A stretch of DNA of 64,000 nucleotides, taken from the NCBI RefSeq assembly GCF_000376225.1, contig NZ_AQXL01000128.1:32567-96566 (forward strand), written 5' to 3'. The notes under the pieces are model-generated. The model did not search any database. It worked only from the letters and a program-made list of their open reading frames with translations, and was not told the DNA's origin. Positions 19,112 through 28,313 of the stretch are shown here, piece after piece. Both the position numbers and the translations under genes were made by a program. The first letter of the stretch is position 1. Every line of letters starts with the position of its first letter. The stretch is from Effusibacillus pohliae DSM 22757. GTDB lineage: Bacteria > Bacillota > Bacilli > Tumebacillales > Effusibacillaceae.

Positions 19112-20176
19112 CTATTGGTGTAAGAAGCTGAGGATTTGCGCCGCCACCTGGTGCAGCGGCACCACCGCGTCGACACACCCGGTCTCCGCCGCCGTTTTCG
19201 GCATGCCGTAGACGACGCAGGTCTCCTTCGCTTCCGAGATCGTCCTGCCGCCCGCCTGTTTGATCAGTTTCAACCCCTCCGCTCCATCGTTTCCCATACC
19301 TGTCAAAATAACCGCCTGCAAGGCGACCCCTTGCAGCGCGGCGACCGACCGAAACAGGCGGTCGACGGCCGGCCGATGGCCGCCAAGCGGAGGGGTTTGA
19401 TCCAATTGGACGACCAATCGCTTGCCGGAATTCTCCACCCGCATATGGTAGTCTCCTGGCGCTATATATACATGCCCCGGTTCCAGCTCCTGGCCGTGCG
19501 CCGCCTCATGCACACGCAGCTCGCAGATTTGGTCCAGTCGGTTGGCAAGCGATTTGGTGAAACCGGGCGGCATATGCTGCACCACCACGACCGCCGCATC
19601 CAGATCGGCCGGCAGTCCGGTCAACACACTCTGCAAGGCGCGGGGACCACCGGTGGAAGTGCCGATCGCCACAACCGCTTTGATGTTCCCGGAAGCGGCC
19701 GGGACGAGGTCCTTTTTCTGCTGCCTCACTTTACCCGGCAAACTGGAAAGCTTCCTGCCGGGATCGAAAGCTTGCTTGCGGTAGGCCGCCGTTTTCACTT
19801 TGCGGATCAGTTCGTCGCGGACTTTCGCCAAATCGAGCGAAATCGAACCGGAAGGTTTCGCGATAAAGTCAAACGCTCCCAATTCCAGCGCCCGGATCGT
19901 GGTGTCGGCGCCCGCGGCCGTCAAACTGCTCAGCATAATCACAGGTAGCCGGTACGAGCGGAGAATCTCCGGCAGTGTCTCCAATCCGCCCAGTACAGGC
20001 ATTTCGATATCCAGTGTCACGATATCAACCTGCTGCTGCGACAGCACGTCCAGCGCATCCTTGCCGTTGCGAGCGGTCGCGATCACCCGGATGTCCGGGT
20101 CGGATTGCAAAATATCGCTGATCATCTGCCGCATCAGCGCGGAATCGTCTACCACAAGCACGCGAATCGGTTTCAT
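19112..20176 (-). CDS. cheB: Chemoreceptor methylesterase/deamidase CheB
   Basis: 354 residues: an N-terminal receiver domain with phospho-acceptor Asp56 (VTLDIEMP) and a C-terminal esterase with the Ser in GTSTGGP, the His in VVQHMPPGF and the Asp in TGMGNDGAEG. Demethylates receptors during adaptation. Between flhG and cheA in the B. subtilis order. Confidence 0.97.
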   Translation of the reverse strand: MKPIRVLVVDDSALMRQMISDILQSDPDIRVIATARNGKDALDVLSQQQVDIVTLDIEMPVLGGLETLPEILRSYRLPVIMLSSLTAAGADTTIRALELGAFDFIAKPSGSISLDLAKVRDELIRKVKTAAYRKQAFDPGRKLSSLPGKVRQQKKDLVPAASGNIKAVVAIGTSTGGPRALQSVLTGLPADLDAAVVVVQHMPPGFTKSLANRLDQICELRVHEAAHGQELEPGHVYIAPGDYHMRVENSGKRLVVQLDQTPPLGGHRPAVDRLFRSVAALQGVALQAVILTGMGNDGAEGLKLIKQAGGRTISEAKETCVVYGMPKTAAETGCVDAVVPLHQVAAQILSFLHQ

Positions 20177-20192
20177 CGGTGTCCCCCTGTCA

Positions 20193-21068
20193 TCACCTGT
20201 TGCGGAATATCGAAACCATCCGGGACAGAAACGATTTGATTCCGGAATCGGCCGGCACCCCCGCCAATCCGTTCTTGATCTGTTGGTTCACCAGTTGCTC
20301 GATACAGCGGCTGGCAGTCGAATGCGGATAGCGGATAAAAAACGGAACCTGCTCCTTCACCGCCTTCTGGACTTGCGGATCATCGAGCACATAGCCGAGC
20401 GTCTGCAACTCGAGATTGAGAAACCGTTTCGCCACCAGTGCAAGCTTCTCCGCCGTCTGTCTGGCTTCCTGCGGGGAAACGGCCCGGTTGATCACCAGTT
20501 GAATGTTTTTGTTTGCGTTCTGGCTGGCCACCAGCTTGATCAACGCGTACGCATCGGTGATCGCGGTCGGTTCCGGGGTGCTGACGACGATTACCTCGTC
20601 GGCCGATAAAATAAATCGCAGCGTCCCTTCGCTCAGACCGGCTCCGGTGTCGATGATCAGGTAATCGGCAAAGCCCTGCAGTCCCTCCAATTGATCGACC
20701 AGATAATTCAACTGTTCACCCTGCAGATTGATCAGATCCTGTAATCCCGATCCGCCGGCGATATAATGAATCCCCAGCGGACCCGCCTGCAAAATGTCCC
20801 AGATCGTCGCCCTTTGCCTGACGAGGTCGGCCAGCGTATGGCGCGGGGATCTGCCGAGCAGCACGTCGATGTTGGCAAATCCGACATCCGCATCCAACAC
20901 CACCACTCTTTTGTTGGCGGCGGCGAGCCCCAGGGCGAAATTTAACGATAGGTTCGATTTGCCGACACCGCCCTTGCCGCTGGTGACGGTAATCACGCGA
21001 GTCGCCGGCCGTAACGAGCTGCGGTCGGGCTGCAAAAGTCGCCGAAGACGCTCCGCTTGGTCATACAT
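20193..21068 (-). CDS. flhG: MinD-like ATPase FlhG (YlxH), flagellar number control
   Basis: About 291 residues from ATG 21068. Deviant Walker A SGKGGVGKSNLSLN, VVLDADVGFANIDV, LIIDTGAG, and an N-terminal activator stretch MYDQAERLRRLLQ of the kind that stimulates FlhF GTPase. The start overlaps the flhF stop by 8 nt, with GGGGAG 6 nt upstream; a longer frame is blocked by flhF coding. Works with FlhF in flagellar placement and number. Confidence 0.95.
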   Translation of the reverse strand: MYDQAERLRRLLQPDRSSLRPATRVITVTSGKGGVGKSNLSLNFALGLAAANKRVVVLDADVGFANIDVLLGRSPRHTLADLVRQRATIWDILQAGPLGIHYIAGGSGLQDLINLQGEQLNYLVDQLEGLQGFADYLIIDTGAGLSEGTLRFILSADEVIVVSTPEPTAITDAYALIKLVASQNANKNIQLVINRAVSPQEARQTAEKLALVAKRFLNLELQTLGYVLDDPQVQKAVKEQVPFFIRYPHSTASRCIEQLVNQQIKNGLAGVPADSGIKSFLSRMVSIFRNR

Positions 21069-22296
21069 ACTGCTTCTCCCCTGCCACCAATCCGGCAATT
21101 CGTTCGGGCGTCGCCACTTCGATGTCGTCGGGCACATTCTGGCCGGTTGTCAGATAGGCCAGCGGTTTTTTGTAGCGTTGTGTCAGATTGTAAATCGCAC
21201 CGTAACTTTGGGTTTCATCCAGTTTGGTGAAAATGAACTTGTCGATCTCCACGGCCTGGAAATTGCCGACAATCTGCTCCAAATCGACCGCTTTCGTCGT
21301 CAGCGAGAGGACCAGGCAAGTTTCATCGGGCTGCGCTGCGTTCAGCAATTCGTTCAGTTGCTCCACCCATGCCGGATCTCCATAATTTCTGCCGGCGGTG
21401 TCGATCAGGATCAGGTCGCGGTCCTGCAACCTGCCGATCGCCTGCCCGATCTCGCCGGCGGAAAACACCACCTCGACCGGGATTTGCAAAATATTCGCAT
21501 ACGTTTTCAGTTGATCGACCGCTGCGATGCGGAAAGTGTCGGTTGTAATGAAGCCGACTTTCCGTTTGTTCTTCAACAACTCCTCGGCTGCAATTTTGGC
21601 GATCGTCGTCGTCTTGCCGACACCGGTCGGGCCGACGAACGCCACCACCCGAGAAGCAGGGGAGAGCGGTGCGGGCAGCAGCCCATCATTAAATTCCTTA
21701 CTGATTAATTTCGTCAGGTGACGGCGAAATTCTTGTTCCGGAAGCCGGTCAACCGGATCATTTTCTTTCAGCAAATTGAAAATCAACCGCTCGGCGAACT
21801 CGGACGACACATCGTTGGCCAGCAACTCAGAGCGGATTTTTTCAAGCGGGGCGGGCAGCAGCCCGGAATTTTGCTGCAAAAATTTGCCCAGGATCATCCG
21901 CAGTTCCTGCACTTCCTGCAAAATTTCGGATTCCCCGCCGGCTGCCTGCCGCCCGTTCAAGAGCAGCGACGGCGCCGCCGGATGCGGCGGATTTGCACCG
22001 GCAACGGTATGTCCGGCAATGGGATGCTGGACAGGCATATGCCCGCCGACGACATGCTTTTTGTCCACTTGCGGCGATTGGCCGTTCGCTTCCGCTGCTT
22101 TCCGCTTCTGCGGGGCAACGGGCGGAGCATCGTTAACGGCCGCCACCACTTCCAGCTGCGTTGTGAAAAAAAGGCCTAGCCACCCTCGCTGCCTGATTTT
22201 CTTTGAGCTGAGGATCACTGCGTCATGCCCCAGATCCTGCCGGATCTTCGCCAGCGCCTCCGGCATATCCTTCACTACATACCGTTTGACAATCAT
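21061..22296 (-). CDS. flhF: SRP-type GTPase FlhF, flagellar placement
   Basis: 411 residues. An N-terminal B domain (MIVKRYVVKDMPEALAKI), a His/Pro/Gly-rich linker (about 75-125), an N-domain, and the G domain with G1 [28 protein letters not shown] and TKLDET. Belongs to the Ffh/FtsY family. Start overlaps the flhA stop by 4 nt. Confidence 0.96.
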   Translation of the reverse strand: MIVKRYVVKDMPEALAKIRQDLGHDAVILSSKKIRQRGWLGLFFTTQLEVVAAVNDAPPVAPQKRKAAEANGQSPQVDKKHVVGGHMPVQHPIAGHTVAGANPPHPAAPSLLLNGRQAAGGESEILQEVQELRMILGKFLQQNSGLLPAPLEKIRSELLANDVSSEFAERLIFNLLKENDPVDRLPEQEFRRHLTKLISKEFNDGLLPAPLSPASRVVAFVGPTGVGKTTTIAKIAAEELLKNKRKVGFITTDTFRIAAVDQLKTYANILQIPVEVVFSAGEIGQAIGRLQDRDLILIDTAGRNYGDPAWVEQLNELLNAAQPDETCLVLSLTTKAVDLEQIVGNFQAVEIDKFIFTKLDETQSYGAIYNLTQRYKKPLAYLTTGQNVPDDIEVATPERIAGLVAGEKQYV

Positions 22297-24335
22297 CCGA
22301 TGTTCACCGTCCCTCCGCTTTTCACTTCAACCGATGGTTCCAGTTCATTGTAGGACAGCACCGGCAAGTCGGGCAGCACCCGTTCCACCAGCCGCCGGAA
22401 ATGCATGCGGACATTCGGCGATGTCAGGACGATCGGCGTGTTGCCGGTTGCAGTCAAGTATTGAATTTGCTCGTTTAGCGATTGGTAGATTTTCTGCGAT
22501 ACGCTCGGATCCAGAACCAGATAGGAACCGTGTTCCGAGTGCTGGATGTGGTCGAGAATCAGCTTTTCCACCGACGGCGACAGGCTGATGACCGTCAACG
22601 GCTGACCGGGCGTCCGGTATTGGTGCGTGATCTGCCTTGCGAGAGCAGCCCTGACATACTCGGTCAGCAAATCGGGATCTTTCGTGTACGACGCCGCATC
22701 CGCCATCGTCTCGAGGATGGTGACCAGGTCGCGGATCGAGACTTTTTCCCGCAACAGGTTGGCCAGCACTTTTTGGATGTCGCCGATCGCAAAAACGTTC
22801 GGCACCACCTCTTCCACCAGCGCCGGATAATTGTTTTTCAGCGAATCGATCAGTTGCTTCGTCTCCTGGCGTCCCAACAACTCATGCGCATGCCGCTTCA
22901 GCACTTCCGTCAGGTGAGTTGCCACCACCGACGCCGGATCGACCACCGTATAGCCGGACATTTCCGCGATTTCCCTCACCTCGTCGGTGATCCACAAAGC
23001 GGGCAAGCCGAACGCCGGTTCTTTCGTTTCGATGCCGAACACATTCGGATCGTCGATCCCCGGACTCATCGCCAGATAATGATCGAGCAAAAGCTCCCCT
23101 TTCGCCACTTCGTTGCCTTTGATTTTGATGACATATTCGTTCGGGCGAAGCTGGATGTTGTCGCGAATCCGGATCACCGGGATGACGACGCCGAGCTCCA
23201 GTGCCAGTTGCCGGCGGATCATGATCACCCGGTCGAGCAGATCGCCGCCCTGGTTCGCGTCGGCCAGCGGAATCAGCGCATAGCCGAATTCGAATTCGAT
23301 CGGATCGACGTGCGTCAAGTTGACGACACTTTCCGGACTCCGCACTTCCGCCTGCTCCGCTTCCGCCACCTGCTCCTGCCGCTTGTTCTCCTCCGCCGTC
23401 TTCGTCTGTTGGATGCGGTATCCGCCAAAAGCCACCAACACGGCAATCGGCAAGGTCGTCAGCGGACTGATCGGCGTAAGCAATCCCAACAATACAAGCA
23501 GGCCGGCAACCACGTACAGCATTTTCGGATAGGCCAGCATCTGCCGCATCACGTCCTGGCTCAGATTGCTGTCCGATGCAGCCCGGGTAACGACCAGACC
23601 GGTGGCTGTCGAAATCAGCAGGGCGGGAATTTGCGACACCAGACCGTCCCCAACCGACAGCAGGGTGTAGTGCTGCATCACCTGCGTAAAGTCCATTCCT
23701 TTGTTGTTCATTGTCATCCCGATCACAAAACCGCCGATGATGTTGATGATGACGATGATGATCGAAGCGATCGCGTCCCCTTTGACAAACTTGCTGGCCC
23801 CGTCCATCGCTCCGTAAAAATCGGCTTCCCGCTCGATCGTCTGCCGCCGCTCGCGGGCCTCTTTTTCCGTGATCAGGCCGGAGTTCAGGTCAGCGTCGAT
23901 GCTGATCTGTTTGCCCGGCATCGCATCGAGCGTAAACCGGGCTGCCACCTCCGCCACCCGCTCGGCGCCTTTCGTAATCACGATAAATTGAATGACAACC
24001 AGAATCAAAAATACGATAAAGCCGACAACCGCATTGCCCCCGATCACAAAATCGCCGAACGTGTGGATCACATTGCCCGCTTCCCCGCGGCTGAGGATCA
24101 GGCGGGTGGACGATACGTTGAGCCCCAGCCGGAACAGGGTGGTGATCAGCAAAAGCGACGGAAACACGGCAAACTGCAGCGGCTCCTTCGTATTCATCGC
24201 CACCAGCAAAATGGTCAGGGACAGGCTGAGGTTGATGATCAGCAGAAAATCGAGCAGCCATGTCGGCAGCGGAATCACCAGCATCACGACGATTCCCAGA
24301 ATCCCCAGGATCACTCCCAGATCGGACGGTCTCAT
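22293..24335 (-). CDS. flhA: Flagellar export gate protein FlhA
   Basis: 680 residues. About eight N-terminal membrane helices, the FHIPEP-type cytoplasmic loop (TRLILSRGEAGNVI, LDAMPGKQISIDADLNSGLI), then the large cytoplasmic export-gate domain that binds chaperone-substrate complexes. Length is normal. AAAGGAGGG precedes the ATG. Confidence 0.97.
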   Translation of the reverse strand: MRPSDLGVILGILGIVVMLVIPLPTWLLDFLLIINLSLSLTILLVAMNTKEPLQFAVFPSLLLITTLFRLGLNVSSTRLILSRGEAGNVIHTFGDFVIGGNAVVGFIVFLILVVIQFIVITKGAERVAEVAARFTLDAMPGKQISIDADLNSGLITEKEARERRQTIEREADFYGAMDGASKFVKGDAIASIIIVIINIIGGFVIGMTMNNKGMDFTQVMQHYTLLSVGDGLVSQIPALLISTATGLVVTRAASDSNLSQDVMRQMLAYPKMLYVVAGLLVLLGLLTPISPLTTLPIAVLVAFGGYRIQQTKTAEENKRQEQVAEAEQAEVRSPESVVNLTHVDPIEFEFGYALIPLADANQGGDLLDRVIMIRRQLALELGVVIPVIRIRDNIQLRPNEYVIKIKGNEVAKGELLLDHYLAMSPGIDDPNVFGIETKEPAFGLPALWITDEVREIAEMSGYTVVDPASVVATHLTEVLKRHAHELLGRQETKQLIDSLKNNYPALVEEVVPNVFAIGDIQKVLANLLREKVSIRDLVTILETMADAASYTKDPDLLTEYVRAALARQITHQYRTPGQPLTVISLSPSVEKLILDHIQHSEHGSYLVLDPSVSQKIYQSLNEQIQYLTATGNTPIVLTSPNVRMHFRRLVERVLPDLPVLSYNELEPSVEVKSGGTVNIG

Positions 24336-24365
24336 CCGATTTTCCCTCCTTTCCTGCGTCGGTCG

Positions 24366-25442
24366 TTAAACCTTTCGCTTCAATCGGTACACGTATGCCA
24401 GCACTTCGGCCACCGCCTGAAACAACTCTTGCGGAATCATTTCGCCAATCTCGACCGTTTTGTAGAGCGTCTGCGCAAGCGGCTTGTTCTCCACCAGCGT
24501 GACGCCGTTTTCCCGCGCCACCTGTTTGATCCGCTGTGCCAGTTCATCGGTTCCCTTGGCCAGCACGACCGGCGCTTCCATTCGCTCTCCGTCATATTGA
24601 ATCGCCACGGCAAAATGGGTCGGGTTGGTGATCACTACATCCGCTTTCGGCACGTCATGCATCATCCGCCGCATCGCCAGCGCCCGCTGCCGCTCCTTGA
24701 TTTTGCTTTTGATCGTCGGGTTCCCCTCCGTCTTTTTGAACTCCTCTTTCAGTTCCTGCTTGCTCATGCGCAAACTGCGCTCGTGCTCATAGCGCTGATA
24801 GAGATAGTCAAAAACGGCCAGCACCAACAGCAGAAAAGCGCACTTCCAGAGAACCGCAAACATCATATCGCCGACCACAGCCAGGATGCCGCGGATGTCC
24901 ATGCGGGTCAGGTTGGACAGCTGGCCAATTTCTCCGGCGATCGTGCCATACGCCAGATAGCCGATCAATCCGACTTTCAGCAGGGACTTCAGCAGCTCGA
25001 TCAGACTGCGCTGCGAAAAAATCCGTTGCAGCCCTTGCAGAGGGTTCAATTTTTCGAGCTTGGGGGTGATCGGCTCGAGTGTGAAGACTCCCCCGACCTG
25101 CAGGAAAACCGCCAGGAACCCGACCGCAAACACAACGCCGAGGATCGGCAGCGCCAGGCGGGCAGTCATCAGCAAGCTGTCGAGAAACAGTTGATGTGCA
25201 TTGCCCTCCGTCAAAGAGAAAAAAAGATTGGTTGTAAAACTGGTTTTCAAGTAGCCCAGCAAATTGTCTATGTAAAATCCGCCCATCAGTTTCAGGGCAA
25301 GGATCGAACCGAGCAAAATCAAGGCGGACGACAGCTCGGGGCTTTTCGGAATCTGCCCCTTTTTTCTTGCCTCCTGCAGTTTGCGGGGCGTCGGTTTTTC
25401 CGTTTTTTCGCCGGCAAATTGTTGCAGATTCCAGCGGATCAT
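24366..25442 (-). CDS. flhB: Flagellar export switch protein FlhB
   Basis: 358 residues. N-terminal EKTEKPTPRKLQEARKKGQI, four membrane helices and an autocleaving cytoplasmic domain with NPTH at 273-276, the site that switches export from rod/hook to filament substrates. Start overlaps the fliR stop (ATGA). A second, free-standing homologue of the C-terminal domain lies at 59842. Confidence 0.97.
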   Translation of the reverse strand: MIRWNLQQFAGEKTEKPTPRKLQEARKKGQIPKSPELSSALILLGSILALKLMGGFYIDNLLGYLKTSFTTNLFFSLTEGNAHQLFLDSLLMTARLALPILGVVFAVGFLAVFLQVGGVFTLEPITPKLEKLNPLQGLQRIFSQRSLIELLKSLLKVGLIGYLAYGTIAGEIGQLSNLTRMDIRGILAVVGDMMFAVLWKCAFLLLVLAVFDYLYQRYEHERSLRMSKQELKEEFKKTEGNPTIKSKIKERQRALAMRRMMHDVPKADVVITNPTHFAVAIQYDGERMEAPVVLAKGTDELAQRIKQVARENGVTLVENKPLAQTLYKTVEIGEMIPQELFQAVAEVLAYVYRLKRKV

Positions 25443-26230
25443 AGGCGCCCCCCAAGCAGTTGCAGAAGCGAATCGACCTGCCGGAACAGCAGATGGAACA
25501 GATCTTGCAAAAAATACGCCAGCACGGGCATCACCAGGATCATCATCAGCAGTCCGAGCAGGATTTTGACCGGCAAACCGACGAAAAAAATGTTCATCTG
25601 CGGAACGGTTCGCGCCATGATGGCAAACCCGACATCAGTCAGGAACAGGGCGCCCACCACCGGCATGCTGATTTTCACCGCCAGCAGAAACATCACCGCG
25701 AACGCCTTGAACAGCAGTTCCAACAATCCTTCCGACAGGGGAAACGATCCCGGCCGCAGGAACTGAAAGCTCTGCAAGACGGCGGTGAGCAGACCGAAGT
25801 GGCCGTCCATCCCGAGGAACAGCAAAATCGTCAGCAGGTTTTTGAAACTGCCGAGAATCGGAATGTGAAACCCGGTTTGCGGATCGATCACGTTGACGAT
25901 CGAAAAACCGATTTGCATGTCGATGAACTGACCGGCCAACTGGGCTGCGGAAAAAATCAGGACGCACACATACCCGATCACGAGCCCCACCGCCGCCTCT
26001 TTCACCACCGCCGCCAGCAGCAACAACGGACTCGCCAGCAATCCGGTCTGCGCTTGCATGCCAGGGACGGAAGACCATGCGATCAGGCTGACGAAAAACG
26101 CCAGGCCGATTTTAAAATGAGCCGGCACGCCGCGCACCCCGAAGATCGGAGCGACCATCAGCATGCTGGCGACACGCACCAGAATCAGCAGAAACGTGCC
26201 CAGTTGCCCGCCGAGGATGTCGAAACTCAC
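25439..26230 (-). CDS. fliR: Flagellar export gate protein FliR
   Basis: 263 residues, strongly hydrophobic, about six helices. FliR-type opening (GTFLLILVRVASMLMVAPIF) and IGFSIVNVIDPQTG. The start is GTG 26230 after GGAGGTACAG. Forms the FliPQR core complex with the two proteins encoded just upstream. Confidence 0.96.
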   Translation of the reverse strand: MSFDILGGQLGTFLLILVRVASMLMVAPIFGVRGVPAHFKIGLAFFVSLIAWSSVPGMQAQTGLLASPLLLLAAVVKEAAVGLVIGYVCVLIFSAAQLAGQFIDMQIGFSIVNVIDPQTGFHIPILGSFKNLLTILLFLGMDGHFGLLTAVLQSFQFLRPGSFPLSEGLLELLFKAFAVMFLLAVKISMPVVGALFLTDVGFAIMARTVPQMNIFFVGLPVKILLGLLMMILVMPVLAYFLQDLFHLLFRQVDSLLQLLGGRL

Positions 26231-26242
26231 CTGTACCTCCGC

Positions 26243-26512
26243 CTATCGCACAAATTGCATCAGATTGCCCAAGATTCCGTTTGTGAAATCGAGCAGCACC
26301 GACAGCATCCAAGGGCCGAAGACGGCAAGCGCGATCGCCACCGCAAGGATTTTCGGGATGAACGACAACGACTGTTCCTGCACCTGCGTGGTCGCTTGCA
26401 GCACGCTGACCACCAGGCCGACCACCAGCCCCAGCAGCAGGATCGGTGCGGAAATCTTGACCGTCACCCAGAGTGCCTGTTGCCCCAGTTGAATCACAAA
26501 ATCGGTTCCCAT
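26243..26512 (-). CDS. fliQ: Flagellar export gate protein FliQ
   Basis: 89 residues, two membrane helices (ISAPILLLGLVVGLVVSVLQ and ILAVAIALAVFGPWML), with the family TTQVQEQSLSFIPKI loop. RBS GGAGGAGGG. Unlike most neighbours it is not coupled to the gene before it: a 93-nt gap holding a palindromic element separates it from fliP. Confidence 0.96.
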   Translation of the reverse strand: MGTDFVIQLGQQALWVTVKISAPILLLGLVVGLVVSVLQATTQVQEQSLSFIPKILAVAIALAVFGPWMLSVLLDFTNGILGNLMQFVR

Positions 26513-26530
26513 CGGTCAGCCCTCCTCCCC

Positions 26531-26581
26531 CCCATCAAAGTGACGCCAAGCTCCGAAGCTTTCTCCGAACACTTTGATGGG
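26531..26581. repeat. 51-nt palindromic element, copy B
   Basis: CCCATCAAAGTG and CACTTTGATGGG form a perfect 12-bp inverted repeat. The centre (CTCCGAAGCTT, CTCCGA) is nearly identical to copy A. It lies between fliP and fliQ in the fla/che operon, with no U-run, so it should not stop transcription by itself. Confidence 0.9.
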
Positions 26582-26605
26582 ACCGCATACAACCTGGTTT
26601 GCACT

Positions 26606-27358
26606 TTATTGATAACCCTGCAGCAGCGATTTCACGATCAGGTACCAGCCGTCGACCATCACAAACAGCAGAATCTTGAACGGCAGCGAGATCATGACAG
26701 GCGGCAACATCATCATTCCCATCGACATCAGCGTCGTCGAGACCACCAAATCGATGATGAGAAAAGGAATGAAAATCATGAATCCGATCTGAAAGGCGGT
26801 CTTCAGTTCGCTGATCGCATAGGCCGGCACCAAGGTGGACAGGGGAATCTCTTCAACCGTTTTCGGAATCGGGCTTTTGCGGTATTCAAGAAACAGCATC
26901 AGATCCTTTTCCCGCGTATGTTTCGCCATAAAATGCTTGAACGGGATCGCCGCCTGTTCCATCGCCTGTGCCTGCGAAAGCTGGCCTGCCAGATACGGCT
27001 GCAGCGCTTTTTCATTGACTTCCGACAAGGTGGGGGTCATCACGAACAACGTCATGAACAATGCCAGACCGATCAATACCTGGTTCGGTGGCATCTGCTG
27101 GATCGACAGGGCGTTCCGAACGAATGAGAGCACCACGACGATCCGGGTAAAACAGGTCATCAAAATCAGAATCGCCGGCGCCAGCGACAATACGGTCAAC
27201 AGCAGCAGGATCTGCACGCTGGTCGCCACATTTTGCGGGTTGTTCGAAGTCGTCACATTGACATCGATGCCGGGAATCCCAATCCCTTCGGCGTGCACCG
27301 TGCCCGTGTGCGCCAGCCACACAACGATTGCAAGCAAAACCAGAATCTTTTTTGTCAT
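26606..27358 (-). CDS. fliP: Flagellar export gate protein FliP
   Basis: 250 residues: a cleavable signal peptide (MTKKILVLLAIVVWLAHTG, cleavage after VHA), then four membrane helices with the FliP signatures LMTCFTRIVVVLSFVRNA and FIPFLIIDLVVSTTLMSMGM. Start overlaps the fliO stop (ATGA). Confidence 0.97.
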   Translation of the reverse strand: MTKKILVLLAIVVWLAHTGTVHAEGIGIPGIDVNVTTSNNPQNVATSVQILLLLTVLSLAPAILILMTCFTRIVVVLSFVRNALSIQQMPPNQVLIGLALFMTLFVMTPTLSEVNEKALQPYLAGQLSQAQAMEQAAIPFKHFMAKHTREKDLMLFLEYRKSPIPKTVEEIPLSTLVPAYAISELKTAFQIGFMIFIPFLIIDLVVSTTLMSMGMMMLPPVMISLPFKILLFVMVDGWYLIVKSLLQGYQ

Positions 27359-27909
27359 CGCTGATCAGAGTCCCATTTCCGAAACTTTTTCCGCTGCTCT
27401 TTGAATTGCCGCAGTTTCGATTGCAGTATTTCCTGAAACGACGGAGCTTGCATCGGTTCGCCCGGGTCCGATTTTCGTTGCGGCAGCCGCCAGTTCGCCA
27501 GCCAAGCGGGAAAATCGGGTCCTGCCGACGCGCTCGCCTGGTTTTTGATGCGATCCGCCACCCCCTGGTCGGTAATCACATCCAGCAACGTTACGTCCTC
27601 TCCCACCCCGACCACATAAATCCGATCTTCCAGCGCCACCAGGTAAATCGTCCGGTTCGCGGCCAGCGGGTGCACGGCGACGGTCCGCAGCAGCGAATGC
27701 GAACGTCCCGCCCGCGTGTTCCGCGCCAAAAATCTGATCAGCAGGTAGATCACCCCGGCCACCACCCCCAAGACCACCAGCAGTTCGACCATGCCCAGCA
27801 GCAGCGACCAATCGCTCTGCCCGCCTGCCGGGGGAGGCTGCGTTCCGCTTCCTTGGCCGCCCCGTTTGATCATGTCTTCCACGCTTTCGCCAAGCGCCAG
27901 AGTGCCCAC
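27355..27909 (-). CDS. fliO: Flagellar biosynthetic protein FliO (FliZ of Bacillus)
   Basis: About 184 residues. One membrane helix (LLLGMVELLVVLGVVAGVIY) and a cytoplasmic FliO domain (RTVAVHPLAANRTIYLVAL, YVVGVGEDVTLL), then a basic tail. Helps assemble FliP. The start is GTG 27909, 8 nt after AAGGAGG; an upstream TTG overlaps that site. Unlike many Gram-positive FliO proteins, no obvious signal peptide is seen. Confidence 0.9.
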   Translation of the reverse strand: MGTLALGESVEDMIKRGGQGSGTQPPPAGGQSDWSLLLGMVELLVVLGVVAGVIYLLIRFLARNTRAGRSHSLLRTVAVHPLAANRTIYLVALEDRIYVVGVGEDVTLLDVITDQGVADRIKNQASASAGPDFPAWLANWRLPQRKSDPGEPMQAPSFQEILQSKLRQFKEQRKKFRKWDSDQR

Positions 27910-27930
27910 CGGTCCTGCCTCCTTCAACGT

Positions 27931-28293
27931 CTATCCCACGATCTTTTTGATCGCTTCCAGCACGCGGTCCGCTTGGAATGGCTTGACGATAAAATCTTTC
28001 GCGCCCGCCTGAATCGCATCGATCACCATCGCCTGCTGGCCCATGGCCGAACACATGATCACTTTCGCGTTCGGATCGTGCTGTCGAATTTGCTTCAAGG
28101 CGGCGATGCCGTCCATCTCCGGCATGGTGATGTCGAGCGTCACCAGATCGGGGTTCAGCTCTTTGTACTTGACGACCGCTTCCTTCCCGTCCTGCGCTTC
28201 TCCCACGACCTCATACCCGTTTTTGGTGAGAATTTCTTTGATCATCATCCGCATGAAGGCTGCATCATCCACGATCAAAATGCGTTTTGCCAT
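27931..28293 (-). CDS. cheY: Chemotaxis response regulator CheY
   Basis: 120 residues, single receiver domain: acidic pair Asp9-Asp10, phospho-acceptor Asp54 (VTLDITMP), CSAMG switch region and DFIVKPF lysine. Phosphorylated by CheA; binds FliM to set motor direction. Located between fliY and fliO as in B. subtilis. Confidence 0.97.
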   Translation of the reverse strand: MAKRILIVDDAAFMRMMIKEILTKNGYEVVGEAQDGKEAVVKYKELNPDLVTLDITMPEMDGIAALKQIRQHDPNAKVIMCSAMGQQAMVIDAIQAGAKDFIVKPFQADRVLEAIKKIVG

Positions 28294-28313
28294 GTCGAGT
28301 CCCCCTGTCCTGA

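Noticed and set aside
22482..25766. 1094-codon open frame on the plus strand
   Set aside because: It is antisense to flhA and flhB, rich in His, Gln and Arg, has no RBS, and no recognisable domain. Long antisense frames are expected opposite genes with GC-rich third positions.
25460..27127. 555-codon open frame on the plus strand
   Set aside because: Antisense to fliR, fliQ and fliP; extreme His/Gln/Arg content and no start site.
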